From contig JAKSGN010000033.1 of the NCBI GenBank assembly GCA_024180945.1, positions 2,294,001 to 2,358,000 on the forward strand: a DNA stretch of 64,000 bases. The letters run 5' to 3'. The notes beneath the pieces were generated by a model that saw nothing but the letters and a program-made list of their open reading frames with translations, searched no databases and had not been told where the DNA came from. The position numbers were made by a program, and so were the translations under genes. Below, piece by piece: positions 46,132 through 58,624 of this stretch (positions are counted from its first letter, which is position 1; each line of letters begins with the position of its first letter). Source of the stretch: Macrophomina tecta. Lineage: Eukaryota; Ascomycota; Dothideomycetes; Botryosphaeriales; Botryosphaeriaceae.

Positions 46132-46921
46132 TATTACGAACCCTAGAGGGATAAGGGCTTTATAGCCCCACGGGCAGAAAGCCCGCACGGGAAAAGGCAC
46201 CGCAGGGGCTAAGAACCCGCAAGGATAGTAGAGCTATAATATTAGCGTGCCCGTACGGGAAAAACAGCCTCGAGGAAGAATGGCGCGTACGGACCTAGAT
46301 AAGATAGCAGCGGAAGCCCGTACGGAAATAACGCCTATACGGTATAGTAAGACCACGGGAATACTAACTAGGTCGAACTCCCGCAGGGGAAAAATATCCC
46401 TAAAGAAAGAATCGTAAATCCCGAAAACTAGCTTTAGGCTAAGAGAAACGGACGGGAGAAAGTCGAATAACTTATATAATCTAAGAAACGATAGTCTAGC
46501 GGTATAATACTTCCTTAACCGATATAAAAGTCGGATTCTAGGAAATAGGCTTTAGCACCTATATTACGTAAGGTTTACATGATCTACTTATAGATCGAAA
46601 GCCTTAGTATTAATCTAACTCTTAGATTAATCTAATATTACGACTAATCTAATAGTCGTTCTAATCTCTAGATTATTATAGCTTTCCTATAGTATATAGA
46701 ATATACTCGTTAGGCAGTACTTTAATCTTTATAGTTAACTTAAAGTTCTAATATAATACTATTAGAGGTAATAAGCCTAACGCGTACCACGTACTAATAT
46801 ATTACGTAATTACTACTATTATTTCTATTCTTTACCCTTCTCTTATCTTTTAAGGTAAACCCTTTAGCTATCTAACCCTACTAGGCGATTCTAAAGCCTA
46901 GTAGAAGAGGCCGCCGTTATA
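46132..46921 (+). mobile_element. Family-1 solo LTR inside B
   Basis: 790 bp, TATTACGAACCC ... GCCGTTATA, TSD aaggg (46127-46131, 46922-46926). Its first ~430 and last ~200 bp match the C LTR, but the middle (about 46555-46720) is unrelated. It is far less RIPed than the B sequence around it and keeps CCCGTACGGG-type palindromes. It shows that family 1 was still moving after B inserted. Confidence 0.9.
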
Positions 46922-46926
46922 AAGGG

Positions 46927-48830
46927 GTTTCAATTTAGGGTATTTTTAGTTTCTTTTATAGAAATCTATACTCTTAGGGGCTGGCTCGAGCTACGTAATA
47001 GAGATAACGGGATAAATCTTCTATATATCGGGTAATTTTAACTCGTAGGCTAGATTCCTAATTATTCTCTTAACTTTAATAGGGCCTTAGCGTTAGTAAG
47101 AGAATTTTTAATCCGTATATTCTTTCGTCTTATATTCTTAGTAGAGTTTTACGAATACTAAATCTCCTTTCTTTAGACGAAGGGGCTTATATTTAGTATT
47201 ATAGCGGGCTTTCTAGCTTATAGCTATAAAACTAATTACCTCCTCCGCTTCTCGGCGTATAGCATCTTAGAGCTACGCTTTATCTTCTAGTACTTTCGTA
47301 AGAGCCGAGAGAAGGTCTAGTTTAATATTTATACTGTAGAGTATCTAGTTTAGGAAGAAGCTAGTAGTAGCGCTTACTACATTATTAAGAACGACTTAGA
47401 GATACGGGAGGGCCTCGGTCTATTCACGGTCTAGATTTACTATAATATAGTACCGTAACGTAATCTCTACGGTTTAATTACTCCTTTCTAATTAGCTATT
47501 TACTTAGGGATAATACGCCGTCGTAAGATAGCGTGCGATTTCTATCGCTTTATAAGCTTTCTTCTAAAAGTAAAAAATAAAGCGTAAATCTTAGTTCGTA
47601 ATATAGATTCTAGGGAGTTTCTACTCGTAGAAGACGATCTTCTTTATATATTAGTTCGTCTATTTCTTAGCGCTCTAGTCCTCTTTATCTTTAACTAAGA
47701 GGATGGCCTTTATAGCTTTATAGATAATAGTAAGAAGCGTATTAAAGGCGTTCTTTATCAGCGGTATTTTCGTAATAAAATCTATTATCTAGACTTCTCT
47801 TAGAATAGAAGAATCCTAGATTAAATAAAGTTCTCTATACGGCGCGTAGCACTTTATTATATATAGTTAGTATTTCTAGTACTATACTAAGTACGCTTAT
47901 AATTTCTTTATTATATTCTTAATAAAGATCGTAGGCTTAATACGGTTATACGTTCTTTAGTATCCGCTATAATATTATTTATTATATACTATTTCGAATA
48001 TCTTCTTTTCGACTATAGAGAAAATATAAAGGCGGTATCTTCCGTTCTCTAGATTTATATAGTAGATTATTTTATTTCTTAGAAAGAATCGTAATTTCTA
48101 TATAGTCTTTAGATTCTCGTTCTTTTTCGTAGTATCTGTATAAAGCGTTCTCGTAAGCTAACGTAGTTATACTTAGCGTTATACGGCCTTTCTTTATGTT
48201 CTCGGGCCGTCGGTCTCGGCCGTGTTTTTTAATTCCGCTCGGGGGGCGTCCGTCGGGTTTAAAAGAAAGTTTCGGCATTTCTACTTTCTTCTTTATATTA
48301 TTATATTCGACCGCGACGCGTCTTCTATTAGCGAATCCTTCTCTAGCGCGACTACCTCCGCGATTTTATTATCTACTTACTCTTCTTCTTTATCGCTACT
48401 TTCTACTTTTGGTTTCGCGTTCTTAGTTAGCGGCGCTTCGTCGTTTTATACTATATATTAAGCCTCTTTCGGGGTTTTATATTCTTAATACGTTCTCGTT
48501 TTCTCTTACGCTTATTTCTACGCTAACTTTTCTAGTTCTTCCGCGTTTCTTTTATATATATTCTTCTTATCTATTTTTTTATTCTATCTAGAATCTCTAA
48601 TATTCTTCACTAGTGCGTATCTTTACGATATTTCTTAGCGATACGCTTCTTTATCTCATCCGGTATTTCTACTATAGTAACTATAAAGATTAGTATAGAA
48701 TCTAACGAATTTTTATTCTTATTACTCGTTTCTTTCCGCTTCTTAATTAGACGGCTTAAAGTATTAAGTACTAGATAGGTTCTACCGGGATGATACTATA
48801 CTTTTATTATAAATTACGAAATATACTAGC
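46927..48830 (-). pseudogene. pol of B: integrase
   Basis: RIPed equivalent of 32130-34036. The core lies at about 47790-47400 with DFITKIP- and YYPQVNSQLE-like readings. Stops throughout. Confidence 0.75.
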
Positions 48831-51230
48831 TAGCTATAACTAGCTTTAGGTTTATCTTATTAGTAGCTAAGGTCGTTTATAAATTATAATACTACGCGAT
48901 AAAGATTACTATATAGTAATCTATAAAGAAATAGACCTTCTTTGCTAATTCTATATATAATAGATACTTAATTTTTCGTAGCGTCTATACTATTCCTACT
49001 ACTTTAAGTTTCGTTAGCTAGTACCGGGTCTCCGCTGGTTTTAATACTCTAGAAAGAAATAGAATTAGTTAGATCTTCTTACTAGGCTAGGGTAGTATCC
49101 TTTCTTCTTACGTTACTAGCTTTAGGTTATCTTTAACGTAATATACTAACGCTCTAATTCCCTACTTAGATATATCGATATCGACATATAACCGCCTATT
49201 AGGATTATAGTATATATGCTATAGAGGATCTTTTAAATATTTTTTTATCGCATTATATGCCGCTATACGATTCTCTAATAGAATTACCTTAGTTCGCTTA
49301 GTATACGCCTTTCTAGCGTTTTCTTTCTTCGGACTCGCTCTTAATAAGGCGGTCTTATAATCCGTTAAGGGTTTAATAATTACGGCGTAGTAGGGGATTT
49401 TTAATTATAGGAACCCTATAGCGCCGATCTAATATTCGAGTTACTTTAGTATTTTCGAAAAGAGTATCTTTACTAGTACTTTAGTTCTCTCTTACGTAGA
49501 ATCTAGTCTAAATGCATCTACCCTTTATTTAAGGAGCGTTATATATAGGTATCTAATAAAACTCTTAGTTAGAAATAAGCTAATATCTATACTATCTAGT
49601 TTACTAAAAACTCGATTTAGATAGTCTAAGTGCTCTTCTAGAATGCAGCTAAATGTCGTTATATTATTAATATAGGCGCGATAAAATTCTTAAAAGTCTC
49701 TTAGAATCGTGTCTAGCTAGCGCTAAACGTATTAGACTAAGTTAATATATTCTATTAAGACTATATTAAATAATTCCTAGCCTTAATACGAATTTATTAT
49801 TAGCTTATAACGATCCTTCTTCCGGACTCTCTATTAGTAGAAGAATAACGTCGCGTCTACGACTATAATAAATTTCTTTTCTTTAATTATAGAGATAATA
49901 TCGTCTTATTTCGGTAGGGAATAGAAATTCTTTTAGAATATTTTATTTAAGCCGCGGATATTAACTATTACTCGTAGCTTCTCTATCTATTTACCGTCTT
50001 TAAAGATCTATCTCTATATAATAAAGACTAGAAACTTAAAAACGGTATAGCCGCTTATCTAGTTAAGCTTCCCTTAATCGTATAGCCTACTAAAGGTTTT
50101 ATTAATTACCTCTTTATCTCTAACGCTAAGTAGATAGATCTTAGTAGTAAGTTTTATATTTTTCTATTCTTTTTTTAAAGGAATAGGTATATATTCTTCT
50201 TCTAGAACGCGGACGTAAGCTAACTTTTTATTCTAGAGATCTAGATATTTCTTTATTACCTTACGGTATTTTCTTATTGTCTCTTAGTTACTATAGATAG
50301 TAATCCTATTCTTAAGGTAAGTTTTTATTTCTAGGGAAATTGCGTTAGTATCTAGTACTACTATACCGTAGTTATAGCTTTCGACGTCGTATAATCGTAT
50401 TACTTATCTATTAGTTATAGTGCCGAGAGGCTCGTTTTTTAGCACTTATACTAGTTTCTAATCGTCGTTTCTTAGCCACACGGCTTTTATTTTAGTATTA
50501 ACGATATACGTATATATCGATAACTAGGCTTAATTCTTACCTCTACACTCTCCGTGCGGCGGGATAAATTCGAAATCCCGTTACTTGGGGAGGGCTTTCG
50601 TAAATTTTACTATTACCGGCGTTAGAGATAGTAGTAAGATTACTATATCTTTCGCTGCTCTCGTTTTTATTTCTTTAATTATTTCTTTAGAGTAATTCTT
50701 AATTTCTATAAGTACTTCTATATTCTAGTAGTGCGTTAAGCATAAGTAGCTTCGCGTAAGATCGATTATAATATTCTTAGGACTGATTACGTCTATTTCT
50801 AAGAGAAGCATATTATAGTAGTTTAGAATAATATAAATTTCTCTAGTAAATATCGTATTTACCTACGTTCTATTCTTCTATACGCGGAAAGTAAAGCGTA
50901 TTAGAATGTACTAATTATATAGTACCTAATTATCTTAGAATTCTTCGACTCTAACGCTTCGTTCTATAGTTAGGATTTAGTAACTCGCTCCCGAGTTTTC
51001 GAGAAACTATTTATCGGTAATAAATATTATATAGCTTATATCCGCTATAGATTCGACCTTTTTATCGCTATTACTAAGACGTACTTATGCTACTACGTAT
51101 AACTAACTTCTATAGGCCTTTCTAGTATCTAGTTCTATTCTAGCTACTAATTATACAGTTTTCGTAATCTCCGCTAGGGCTTAATCTAGTCTTAGAGTGG
51201 TATTAGGCTTCTTAATATTAGTTAAATTAA
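48831..51230 (-). pseudogene. pol of B: protease, RT, RNase H
   Basis: RIPed equivalent of 35410-37781, with both LINE sites empty. The RT active-site segment lies near 49660-49690 and the protease near 51060-51010. The RNase H/IN tether is continuous here. Confidence 0.75.
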
Positions 51231-54200
51231 CTAAGCCTTTAGCAATGGGTCTTATCTTTTTCGGGTTAGAATACTTTACTCTAATATAAGTATATAACTT
51301 ATTCCTTATTAGCTAAGTAGATCTATATACTAAGTATTAGTATTTATTCTTTTTCGTTATTTCTTATAGCTTAGATAGTAGTCTTAATAATTTCTTATTA
51401 TTTTTAGAAGGCTCTGGTTCCGGTATTATAAAGTTAGTAGATAGAATTACTAGAGACGGGATAGTTCTAAGAAACCTAATATATATTAACGAGTTAGATT
51501 TCTTCGTGTCTCTTTCGGGTTCTTCTTTAGTAAATAACTCTCTCGTGATTTCGGCTTTAGAGTTTATTTTTAATTCTACCTTATATACGTAGGCCTTCTT
51601 TTTAGAATCTATACTACGATTCTTCTCGTTCTTCTTAGCTCTTCGGTCTCGATCTCTAGTATAATTATAGTTTCTATTCTTATCTCGGTCTTGTTTTCTA
51701 TCGCGATTATAGTAGCGATTTTGCTTTCTTTCTCGATCGCGATCTCGGTTTCAGTTTCGGTCGCTGTCTCGGTTACGATTACGGTCGCGGTTAGTATTTT
51801 AATATCGGTCTCTATACCAGTTTCTATTTTGGTTGCGATTATAATTATAGTCTCGATCTCGCCTATTATCGTTATTATAACGCGCTCTATTTCTTAAATT
51901 ATTCTAATTACGCCTACTGTCTCGTCTTTTCTTTTCGCGGATTAGGTCTCTCTAAAGAGTTACCTTTTCCTCGGCCTTATAGATATAGATATCTATAGTA
52001 GTTAATCCTATTAGTAGTTTAAAATCGCGGCGGAGTTCTATATTAATTCTCTCGTACGCTTAGAGAAGCTAATCTTTAATTAGAGTAATTTTAGCATCTT
52101 AAGCTAACCGAATATAATCTATAATAAATCTTCTAATCGCGCGCTCTTTTCTTACTTCTTATAGTTTATAGTACTTTCTCTAGAGCTCTCTTTATACTTC
52201 TAAAGGGCGCTTCTTAAAGCGTTTAATTAGTTTCTCTTTCTAATAGTTAATTCTTCTTCTATCTCTTAGGTAATTACGTTCTATTTTAGATAGCTAAGCT
52301 ATATACTACGCTTAAGCGGTCCCTCTTAGGTATTACTAAAGGCTTCGCCTAACTAAGAATTCTATTTTAGAGTATAGCTAGTATTTAACCATCTTAATAA
52401 ACTAACGAACGTTTTTATAGTAGAGTTTATCGTTCTTCTTAACTAAATCTTTGTTGTTTTTACCTATAGTTTTAAGATTCGGGTTAAAGTAACCGACTTC
52501 GTTTAGTTTAAACTTATCTTTATTGTACTTTAGTAGGCCTTTATCTTTAAAGTCTACTTTTAGATCGTTATATAGGGTTTGCTAACGTTTCTCTTTTATC
52601 TATAGTCTCTAGTCTTCTAAATCTAACGAGGCGAAGTCTTTTTTTAAGCGGCGGAATAGCCTTTAATCCGTACGTCGGTCCCTTCCGAGAAAGCGATCGT
52701 GGTTACTATTTTTCATTCCGAAGAATAAGCTAGAGGAATTATTATTCTTTAGTTATCGTTAGCTAACGGTAGTCGGGTGACGTTATATTATTAGCCCGGT
52801 ATTAACGCTAGCCGAGAAACAGTCGTTTCGTAACGGCTATTTAATAAGCTCGGTACGTGCTTTATAATTCTTTCTCTTCGCCGATATAATCTCTTTATTA
52901 ACGATTTACCTTACTACCTCGGCAATCTTCTCTATTAGTATTACATCTAAAGATTAACCTTACTACGCGGCTTAAGAGTTTTTCGGTTAGGGCTATAGAA
53001 AAGGGGCTTTATATTCGTAATAGCTATTACGTTAGAGTCTCCTTCCTATACCTTTATTTTGCGAAGTAGGCCTATATACCGCTTTCTCGGTCTCGTATTA
53101 GCATTTTTATTTTAATAAAAGTAGTTCTACTTTATACTTAGTATACAAGCGCTAACTTTTAGTACATTAGGAATTTCTTAGGAGAGATCGCTTCTTTTCT
53201 TCTCTAGGGCGTAATTCTTTAGAAAAGGAATTACTTATACTAAGCTCTAGCGCCGGTTCTTCTAGAAATCCTTCCGGCGTTTAGAATTAGATAGGTATAA
53301 GTACTAATAGTTTTAACTTTACCCCTTAGTACTACCGGAATCTCCTCGGAGCTGGCGCACTCAGTTCTCTCGACCGGGGGCGCTAAGGTAACTAGTCTCG
53401 GTTCTCTAGTTCCTAACTTACCCGGCTAGTATATCGTTCCGATGTCTAGAAAGTCGTAGACGGCGATAACTTAATAACTTTCTAAGGCTATGCTCTCTTC
53501 TAGAAGGTCTAAGTGGTAGAATAAGATTTCTATAGTACTCATATCGTTTCTACGAACGCTCTTAGTATCTCCGTTCTTATTATAACCGGACTAGAAAGTC
53601 CTAGTTCCGCTAGCGTTATTTAGGCTTCCGAAACTAATTTACTTTTATACTATTATTTATATTTCTAACATTTCGTTTTATAATCTTTATAGAGATTCTT
53701 ATTCTAGATAGAATTAAGTTAGTTAAGCTTCTTAAGAAACTATTTTACCGCTATAGTAATTAGTTTCTTTTCGTTAACCTTAATATTTTAGTTAAGTGGG
53801 TACTAGTTAGCCGATTAGGCTTTTAAGAATTCGAGAAAGTTACGAGTATTACGTTAAAAAGAATAAAAGAAAGTGTTATTTAGCTTTATATAGTATATAA
53901 CGATTATTTATACTAATGGTATAGCTATCTTAAGGGTCGTAATGAGTTTTCTTCTATTAGATAGTCTTTTCTTCTAGAAACTAACTAGCTAGAACGCTAT
54001 CCGGACTATCGCGTCCGGTAATAGCGGTAGACGCTCTAGAATGCTTATATCACGGTTATTAGGCCGGTTTTGGGTTTTATCGATTAGGTTTACGGTAGGT
54101 AATTAAATAGCTACGAATATTCTTACGCGTTATTAGCGCCTTTTACGCCGTATATCGCTTTCTTTCTTAGCTAGCGCGGTTCTTCGCTAGCGATAAAGAA

Positions 54201-54425
54201 GCGGAGATTGTAAAGGCTATAAAGGCGGGTAGAGCGTCTTATATACTAAGTCTTAAATCGTTAATAGGGTTTCGGGGAGGAGGAACGGCTTCCCGTATAA
54301 TAGTTTAGAGTACGGAGGGTTTAATATAGCGCTGCTTTTATAAGCGGCGTTTTAGGCTTCTCTTTTAGTAGAAGGTATTCTTTCTAGCGGATTAGAGGGC
54401 TTAGTTAATCTTTTTCGCTTTTAGC
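51231..54425 (-). pseudogene. gag of B
   Basis: RIPed equivalent of 38376-41570. The R/D tract at 51705-51870 and finger region near 51250-51340 are still recognisable. An open shadow frame on + across the R/D tract is a low-complexity artefact. Confidence 0.7.
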
Positions 54426-54432
54426 TACTAGT

Positions 54433-54634
54433 TACTAGGATCCGCTTCCTAAATGAATTAAGGCCTTATAGGACTTCGGGAACGAGATATATAAAAGTAG
54501 TTTATTCTTATTACTAGAACGCCTTCCGGCGACGGCTATCTATTTACGCTATACTGCCTTTCTTTCCTAGGCGGCTTAAGGCCGCTACTATTCTAGGAAA
54601 GAATCTTCTTCTTACTAACTACCGTATTCTAATA
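54433..54634 (-). repeat. 5' LTR of element B
   Basis: On + TACTAGGATCCG ... GTATTCTAATA; 202 bp; directly followed by TSD aatat. Confidence 0.9.
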
Positions 54635-54639
54635 AATAT

Positions 54640-56750
54640 ACTAAGTATATAAGAAAAGTTCTATAGGTACTAAATAAATAAAATCTTTAAATAGCCCTGG
54701 AAAAAAGCGAATAGTATACGTAAAAGATAAAATATCTTAGGTTTATTATTACTTCTAGATATATTAGTATAAATGATAAAAAACTAGATGCTATAAGAGA
54801 CTAGCCTATACTAATAACTATTAAAAAAGTATAATTCTTTTTTAGATTTACTAACTTTTATCGAAAGTTTATTTTAAACTATGTAAAGGTATCTATACCT
54901 CTTATAAACCTAATAAAAAAGAAACGCGGGTTCGTATAAAAAGAAAAGTAATAAATAGCCTTTAACTTACTAAAGCGTATATTTATAAAGGTTCTAGTTT
55001 TAGATATCTATAATTCTAATCTATCTATTATAGTCGAAACTAACGCCTTTGACTACGCTATAAGAGTAGTCCTTAGCTAGCTAAATAAGTAGAATAGACT
55101 ATATCTTATCGCCTTCTATTTAAGAAAAATAATAGACCCTAAGAAGAACTATAATATTTATAATAAAAAGCTTCTAGCTATTATTACGGCCTTTAAAGAA
55201 TAGAGATACTACCTTAAAGAGGCTAAATACTAAATTATAGTATACTACGACTATAAGAACCTATCGCACTTTACTACTACTAAGAAACTAAATCGACGAT
55301 AGATTAAATAGACTAAAGAACTAGTATTATATAATATAAAAATTATCTATAAAAAAAAATCTAAGAATACTTATATAAACGCGCTAAGTAGATAGGCCGA
55401 CTATATTAAAAAAAAGCTAGGTCTATAACCTATAATATTTAATACATAAAAAGATAAGTCTTTTATACCCGCTAGCTATAGCCGCTAGATTACCGCTATT
55501 TATAGTATTAAATAAATATAGCTTAAGAAAAGACTAGACGACTCGCTTACTCTAGTTAGACTACTCGCCCTAGTAATACACCTTAAAGGTAACGAATAGA
55601 AGCGTAAGATCTAAGAGGCCTACGTAGATAATATAATAACTTAAAAAATTAAAGAACTTAAAGATAATTCCTAAGTAACTAAAAACGTAGATAGTATAAT
55701 TCTATTTCTAAGATTAGTCTACGTTCCGGTTAAACTATAAGAAGAACTCGTAAAAGATATATATAAAATCCTAGTATATAGTTATTAAGAAATAGATAAA
55801 ATAATAAAGTAAATTATAAAAAGCTACTACTTTCTAGGACTTAGAAGAACCGTATAAAGAACAGTCTTATAATATAATCTCTATATTAGAAGTAAGGCCG
55901 CGAGATATATACTCTATAAATCGCTTTAGCTACTATTAATACTAAAGTACCCTTAGTAATTTATCTCACTAGATTTTATTATAAATCTATCTAAGTTAAA
56001 AAAACCGCTTACTAAGATTAAATATAACTCGATTCTAGTTATCGTAGATAGAATAATAAAGTACGTATACTATTTACTATACTTTAAATTAGTAAATATA
56101 AAAGAACTCGCCTATATATTTCTAAAAATAATTTTTAATAACTATAGATTACTAAAAGAGCTCGTATTAAATAAAAATTAACTATTTACATTTTAATTCT
56201 AGTAAAGCCTTACTTAATAGCTTAGAGCTAAGTATAAGCTCTTAACTATAGTATACCCTTAAATAAATAAATAGATAGAATAAATAAATTAAATACTAGA
56301 ATAATACCTATACTACTACCTTAACTACGCATAAGATAACTAGGTTAAGCTACTACCACTCGTATAATTTACGTATAATAGCTTAAAAGCATCTGCTATA
56401 TAAAAATTCCCGTTTTACACTAACTACGAATACGAGCTAATAGTCTATAAATATCTAATACTAAGTAAGTTATTAGCCTAAAAAGAAATTCTTAAAGTAG
56501 ACTAGCTAAAGATACTCTACGTATAACTATATCTAGACCTTAAATTTATAGCCCTATAAATAGATAAATACTATAATAAATAATACTAGAAGATACTAAA
56601 GCTTAAGAAAAGAAATAAAGTTTACCTTCTTAGTAAAAATTTTAAATAAAAAAAGAATAACTAACTAAGTAAAAAATTAAACTTTAAAAAAGTTAGTTTC
56701 TTTAAAATTAAAGAATAAATTAAGAAAGTTAATTTCCGCCTTAAATTACT
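54640..56750 (+). pseudogene. pol of C, last part: RT end, RNase H, integrase
   Basis: On +: YLRFIITSRYIS, FTNFYRKFI (RT end), then IVETNAFDYAIRVVL and FYLRKIIDPKKNYNIYNKK (RNase H). YYDYKNLSHFT and DALSR-type tether follow. The integrase at about 55800-56400 shows SYYFLGLRRT, LDFIINLSKLK, NYRLLKELVLN and YLYYYLNYA-like segments, then KLKKRNKVYLLSKNF. Collinear with the D pol. Densely RIPed. Confidence 0.75.
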
Positions 56751-57060
56751 AAATACTATATAAATATACCTAGTATTTTATATTACTCTACTCGAACTAG
56801 TACCTTAAGACGCTATACTACTATACTAAATAAAGAAAATTATACTAAAAAATCTAGATGCTAATAAAAATAAAGACTAGAATATAAAATAAATTCTAGA
56901 TAGTAGCTATATTAATAGTTAGTTTAGATATCTTCTTAAATAGAAGAAAAATTAGAATAATACCTAGAAACTACTAGAACTCTATAACTATTAAAAACTT
57001 ATTAATAAGTTCTATTACTAAAACCTAGATTAACTAATACTATCGACTTATTATATACGA
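56751..57060. other. C-terminal pol tail / 3' end of antisense ORF region
   Basis: Very AT-rich. By position it corresponds to 7140-7450 of D, where pol and the antisense ORF converge. Nothing clear can be read. Confidence 0.4.
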
Positions 57061-57737
57061 AGAAGCTAAAATCGAACTTAAAAAATAAAGATAATCGCAC
57101 CTAATTAACTAAACTAAAACCCTTAGAAGGTGTAGAGCCCGAACTAATACTAAAAAACCTAATAGACTAGAATAACTCTATAATAATATTAGCTAAGATA
57201 TTACTATATAAACGCTTTAGTAATCGCTTCTTCTTAGTATTTTTAGGGTTAATAGAATTCCTAGTCTCGCGAACTAACTTAAGATAGTCTAACTCTTCTA
57301 ATTTCTCTATAGTTATAGTCTTCTTTAAGAGTATTAAATAAGTATAATACTTTAAGAGATTCTTCTATTTCTCTAAATAAGATAAACGGGCTATTATAGT
57401 CTATATAGTCTTATAAGCCTTCTTCTAGTCTATACGTACTTTAGTATGTGTCTAATTAAGACAGTTAACTAGAGTTAAATATTAGTAATAGTAAAAAATA
57501 ATAAAATTAAAATATATAATCTATAATATTAAGACTTCTACTATTATAAGTAGTTTAATTACGATAAGTATACTCTCTATAATAGAAAAAACTTTAGATA
57601 TCTATTTAATACTCTATAGGCTCGCCCTTAGAAGCTAGAAGTAAATAAAAAGAATAAGAAATAGATATCTTATAGCCCTCATAATTAATATACTTATCTA
57701 GAAGAATCTATATAGTATATTTATATTTTAAAGGCAT
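57061..57737 (-). pseudogene. Antisense accessory ORF of family 1 (C copy)
   Basis: ATG at 57735-57737 on -, giving MPLKYKYT, then ILLDKYINYEGYKI and LLLASKGEPIEY. It is the same product as at 6390 in D, and like it runs against pol and starts next to the 3' LTR. The leucine-rich charged section follows (segments around LEKLEELDYLKL). It is heavily RIPed but collinear, which supports a real ORF in the ancestor of both copies. Confidence 0.6.
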
Positions 57738-57738
57738 C

Positions 57739-57838
57739 GTAAAAATTTACTAAAGAAAAGAAAGAAAAAGTAAAAAAAACCTAAAATATAAATAAGTAAA
57801 TAAATCTTCAGGCTAAAGATTCTTAAGAGAAGAAATAG
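57739..57838 (+). promoter_or_regulatory. Purine-rich tract before 3' LTR of C
   Basis: GGCATCGTAAAAATTTACTAAAG then AAAGAAAGAAAAAG and TTAAGAGAAGAAATAG lead up to the LTR. Probable polypurine tract for plus-strand priming. Confidence 0.45.
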
Positions 57839-58619
57839 TATTATAAATTCTAGAAAATAAGAACTTTATAACCCTATAAGTAGAAAGCCCGTATAAAAAA
57901 AGATACTATAGAAGCTAGAAACCCTTATAAGTAATAAAGCTATACGGCTAAGGTACCTATATAAAAAAACTAGCCTTAGAAAAAAACGGCGCGTATAGGC
58001 CTAGATAAGATAATAATAGAAGCCTATATAGAAGTAATACCTATATAATATAGTAAGACTATAAGAATACTAACCTAAATAAATTTCTATAGAAGAAGAA
58101 TATCTATAAAGAAAGAATTATAAATTTTAAAAACTAACTTTAAACTAGAAGAATAAATAGAAGAAATTTAAATAACTTATATAATTAAGAGAATAATAAT
58201 CTAGTAGTAAAATACTTTCTTAACTAGTATAGAAGTTAGATTTTAAAAAATAAGTATTAGTGCCTAAGTTACATAGAACCTACTAGGCCTACTAGATAAT
58301 AAAGAATTATAACTATCTTCTATAATACTTAAATAATAAAGAATACTAACTATCTACTACTATCTATAGATTACTATATATTTTCTATAGTATATAGATA
58401 TACTTTTTAAATAGTACTTTAATCTTTTTAGTTAACTTAAGATTCTAATATAGACTTATTAGAGATAATAAGTCTAATATATATTATATACTAATTTATT
58501 ATGTAATTACTACTTATTATTTTAATTCTTTACCCTTCTCTTATTCTTTAAGAAAACTCCTACCGCTATCTAACCCTACTAGGTAACTCCGAAGCCTAGT
58601 AGAAGAGACTACTATTATA
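57839..58619 (+). repeat. 3' LTR of element C (781 bp)
   Basis: TATTATAAATTC ... CTATTATA, same length as 3743-4523, followed by TSD ctaaa (58620-58624). Confidence 0.88.
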
Positions 58620-58624
58620 CTAAA

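Larger units (their letters stand above)
41984..54634 (-). mobile_element. Element B: second family-2 gypsy insertion
   Basis: 12651 bp, LTRs 41984-42185 and 54433-54634 (202 bp each), TSD aatat (41979-41983, 54635-54639). Collinear with A along its whole length except for the insertions private to each copy. More strongly RIPed than A: almost no open stretches remain, and most CA/TG of A are TA here. Confidence 0.92.
3743..58619 (+). mobile_element. Element C: family-1 Ty3/gypsy, host of D, A and B
   Basis: Two 781-bp LTRs in direct orientation flank a gag-pol region on +. The target-site copies are ctaga (3738-3742) and ctaaa (58620-58624), differing by one RIP-type G to A. Removing guests D, A and B leaves about 8.2 kb. 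The internal order is gag, PR, RT, RNase H, IN on + and then an antisense ORF on - before the 3' LTR. All frames are destroyed by RIP. C sits inside the pol region of E. Confidence 0.85.

Noticed and set aside
51691..51897. Valine/isoleucine-rich 68-residue ORF (membrane-like)
   Set aside because: Antisense reading of the R/D repeat tract of B Gag; hydrophobicity is an artefact of low complexity.
25251..54634. A and B as a tandem segmental duplication
   Set aside because: Each has its own perfect 5-bp TSD and private insertions, and 204 bp of C lies between them. Two independent insertions.
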